From NCBI RefSeq assembly GCF_030052815.1, contig NC_079507.1:52959571-53023570 (forward strand): 64,000 nucleotides of DNA, in the 5' to 3' direction. The notes beneath the pieces were generated by a model. That model saw only the letters and a list, made by a program, of their open reading frames with translations, had not been told where the DNA came from and ran no database searches. Every line of letters starts with the position of its first letter. Positions within the stretch are counted from its first letter, which is position 1. Both the position numbers and the translations under genes were made by a program. Shown one piece after another: positions 60,661 to 64,000 of the stretch. This DNA comes from Hevea brasiliensis. Its lineage: Eukaryota > Streptophyta > Magnoliopsida > Malpighiales > Euphorbiaceae.

Positions 60661-62043
60661 GTCAGCACCCTCCATGATGAAAGGTGGAAGAAAAATTACT
60701 ACTTGGCCAACAAAAAGAGCTAAAACCCACAAAAACCCAGATTTTGTTTTTCAATTTTCTTCTCAGATTTTTGAAAATAATGCAATATTTTTTGAGTTTC
60801 TTGAACTAGAGAAGAGCACAGAAGTGCAAATGCAATGCATTCGTGGAGGGCACAAGAGAATATGTATTTATAAGGATTGTTCATACTATAGTTGACTGGT
60901 TTTGACTCATAAAACTTAGCTCATTAATTTTTGCAAACTTTCTAGGGTAATGCATGGATGGGACAGTTAAGAGCTGGCGGAAATTGAAGACTTTTTTTTT
61001 TAACTTTTATTTTTTTATAAATCATATTTTTTTTATTAATTATTTAAAAAAAAATTAACAAAACAACAGTAATATTTTATACAAAATCCAATCTGAGGTT
61101 TTCAATGTCAAGTAAAAAAAAATAGGAGAAAATACAAAACAAAAGCAAAGCAGATAAAAATTTTATTGAAACAAAATAGAAATGAAAATCAAACCAAAGT
61201 ATCCAAAATCATCAATTGATAGTAAACAAAAAGTTTAAATCCATGAACGTGCATTCTCTTGCCATAAATGAAGAAGCAGAAGAAGGCCTGTCATTCATTT
61301 GACTCTAGAGCCTGGCAACAAATTCAACTGATCTAACAACTCTCTGCTTTGTTAAAAAATCAGCTACGAAGTTGAATTCACGAAGAGTATGCTGGGTTGA
61401 AATGTTTGAGAAGACTGATTTTAAATTATCAATAACATTGAAGACCTGTTGTGATTTTCATGGTCTATCACCTCTGTTGCTGTTGACCCAAAATACCGTC
61501 TTCATCGAGTCCGATTCAATAGTGATTCCTTCAAACTTTCTATTTGAGAGGTTGAGAGATGAGTTTGACCACATGATTCAATAGAAGAGTTTTCATTATT
61601 ATTTCCAAATCTCCATGTTTCTTCGAATCAGTGCCTTTGCTTTTTTGCCAGCTAAAAGGTGCCTTTAGCAGATTATTGTATGGATTTTGATTAAGAAATT
61701 AACTTCATCCTTGGATCAATGGGATAATAATCCATTCTATGTATAAAAATTAAATTACTTTGCTGAAAGTTCTTTAAACTATTTAGAATATACAAGTTTA
61801 AATATAAGTTTATATATATATATATATATATATTTGAATATGCACTTGAAATTATGGCTTGGCATTTTATGATGACAGAGCCAATGTTGCAGAAGTGAAA
61901 CTTCATTGTCTATGAGCATATTAAGAGGATTCAGTCATGTTTCTGAAAATGGTTCTATGTGAACTACATGGTCCCGTAAAAAAATTACTTATGTAAATTT
62001 AAAAAAATAATTTTAAAATAAAAATATATAATATATTTTTATT

Positions 62044-62098
<55 letters not shown>

Positions 62099-63069
62099 CA
62101 AATTTTATGATTGTGTAATATGAAGTATAAATAAAACATTTCATATTATTAGGAACATTTTGATCCACAATAAATATGGATCAAGTTGATCCTCAACTGT
62201 TTCTTATTGAGTGTAATACTCCCTCACTCACAAAAATATAAGTTTTTCATAAATTAAAAAGAGTAAATTCACGTAAATGTCAGTGAGAGTGTATATACAT
62301 CAGATTTGACTTTTTTATTAAATGACAGCAGATAAAATCTAAGGATTTAAATTTAATCACTAAATTAATTTAGAAATAAACGTTAATTTTTTTTATGGTT
62401 AACATTTTCTTAAGATATTATATAAATCAAATAGTTTTTTTTATTAATTCATTAATTTTAAATTTTAATGACATTTTCAGTATTCGGAATCAGTAAAATA
62501 ATAAATTATTATCTAGGTAACCCTTTTAACTTGGTCGGATGAGGCATTCTTGAAGCACGTGATAGAAAATTAAAAGGATTAAAAAATAGCATATAAAATT
62601 ATAGAGGACAGACACGTGTGCAAAAGAAAATAAATAAATAAAAAAGATAAATTAAATAAAGACATTAGCAGTGATGTCACGTGAGAAATGGACAACATGT
62701 GAAAAATGTGGCCACGCCAACATCTTCTTCTACAAGCTCAGACAAGATAAGACACGAGCATGCTTAAGCTTGAGGAGTTTAAGCATTAAATTTTTTTTTT
62801 TTTTTTTTATAATCGTAACCCAAACGAATAAAGAAAAATCCTGCCCGTCCCAAGCTAAGAACTCTAGGCAAGCAAGGAAGATTACAACTATGCCCTCAAT
62901 CTTGTGTAGCTTTGAGGGATAGCTTTTATAAGAAGAGAAGGAGTTTCAAGTCCCCAAAAATACAAATGTTGGATGCAAGGAAAGCCCTCCCACCGAGCAA
63001 CAGGAGGAGTATCAAATCCAACTAATTGACCACTCAAACCAGAACTCCAAAGAAAGCTCCCTTAAAATC
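60661..63069. other. AT-rich intergenic region with microsatellites
   Basis: No recognisable gene. (TA)n runs occur at 61812-61832 and 62047-62096. Short frames (60674-60895, 61372-61584, 62671-62922) have no recognisable product. A poly-T run lies at about 62791-62808. Confidence 0.55.
62047..62096. repeat. (AT)n microsatellite, about 25 units
   Basis: The longest dinucleotide run of the window. Confidence 0.95.
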
Positions 63070-63303
63070 AATCTCTAATAATACTTCCTCACTATGAAGA
63101 GTACATATTTACAACACAAAAATAAACCCAAAAAATATAACAACTTAGATCGAAATGAGGAGGGAAACTCACAAATAGTTGGATCGTACACCTTTTCTTG
63201 CCTGAAGAGATAGGGAAAGCCCACCCAAAAAAACACGCTCGACAAAGATTGAGAAAAAAACTCAACAAGTTTTCACTTTTAGAGAGAATTCTCTCTCTAG
63301 ATA

Positions 63304-64000
63304 TGTTGTGTATTGCGAAAGTATATAAACAGTAAAGAAACAAAGTAAACACATAAAACACCAATATTTACGTGGTTCACCTTTTCAACATATGACTACA
63401 TCTACGGGCATGTCATATTTCACTATTTTCAAATAATAAATCATCAATTACAAGCTTAAACTATGCTACCCATAAACTCAATTACACCCAAGAAAACACA
63501 TATTACATTAAACTGCTCACATTAAACATGTTAGTTAGTCCCTCTCAATCTCTTCTAAACATAATCTAATATATTTACTGTTTTAACTACTATACCATAA
63601 AGGGTGTCTTCAACTATATGAGCAAAAGTCCTCTCACCAATAGACAAGAATTACTCTCTCTTGAATTTTATGCCCTTTATCTACCTTAGGTTGAAGCCTC
63701 TTTCCCTCCATGGGACTACAATGAGTAGGAGTCCCTCATCAATAGGCAGAGCCAAATCCTCAACAATTGATAAAGCCTCTCTTTATAATGGTGATAATCT
63801 CACTCCATGAGCTGAAAGCCAAATAACATTTTCTACAATTTTCCTATTTATAGTGTTAATTCTCTTGATCCAAATCTGATTAAGAGTCCTACTCAATTTA
63901 GGAATAACATTAAAATAAAAGTTCTACTCTATATAAGAAATATTTCTTTGTTATATTGAAGAATATTTCTCCCACTTAAATTAGGAAAAGTTTTCTCCAA
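63304..64000 (+). mobile_element. Copia-LTR-like fragment running off the window
   Basis: From TGTTGTGTATTGCG the sequence has the block ATTTACGTGGTTCACCTTTTC, then ACATCTACGGGCATG and TTTCACTATTTTCAAATAATAAATC, a pattern I associate with LTRs of Ty1/copia elements in dicots. A diverged relative is at 45342-45780. No coding sequence or second LTR is visible, so the family, the orientation and whether it is solo are all open. Confidence 0.45.

Overview
This is a stretch of plant nuclear genome, about 65-70% A+T by eye. Intron-split genes, a plastid-targeted acetolactate synthase, a xylan-modifying DUF579 enzyme, a PDR-type ABC transporter relic and chromovirus-type LTRs point to a eudicot, plausibly a woody rosid such as Euphorbiaceae. 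The species guess is inference only.

Four host genes look functional, all on the plus strand: a three-finger C2H2 protein of the ZNF511 type (7879-10175, four exons), the Sec61 gamma translocon subunit (12725-13052, two coding exons), acetolactate synthase (24627-26645, intronless) and a glucuronoxylan 4-O-methyltransferase-like protein (47087-47980, intronless). A fifth host locus, a PDR/ABCG half on the minus strand (57460-50649), is a pseudogene with several independent lesions. These genes do not form a pathway; this is ordinary gene-plus-transposon plant chromatin.

Mobile DNA dominates the rest. 1-2404 is the right end of a CACTA element that cut into the integrase of a Tekay/Del-like Ty3 chromovirus, whose 3' end and 3.4-kb LTR run to 7141. 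Two solo LTRs of the same family, in opposite orientations, plus a 935-bp solo LTR of another family, sit inside an endogenous pararetrovirus (Caulimoviridae, 28.3-43.4 kb). Each of the three has a perfect 5-bp target-site duplication (CTTTT, GAAAC, TTAAA). A second, better preserved pararetrovirus fragment lies on the minus strand at 57.8-60.7 kb. Smaller elements are a hAT-like GGTTCGG-rich MITE in two copies (44779-45298 with a perfect 8-bp duplication, and 12029-12640 just upstream of Sec61 gamma), an 858-bp MULE-like element with a perfect 10-bp duplication, an RTE-type LINE remnant, a TRIM-like retrotransposon with a tRNA-Met primer site, a MITE family with TIR GCTCCGTTTG, and Copia-LTR-like fragments.

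Nothing here is clearly a new biological system. The observations most worth following are the nested insertion history of the pararetrovirus, a long open frame joining RNase H to a C-terminal extension of unknown function in both viral copies, the templated partial copy of the MULE-like element, and the hAT-like MITE at the Sec61 gamma promoter.
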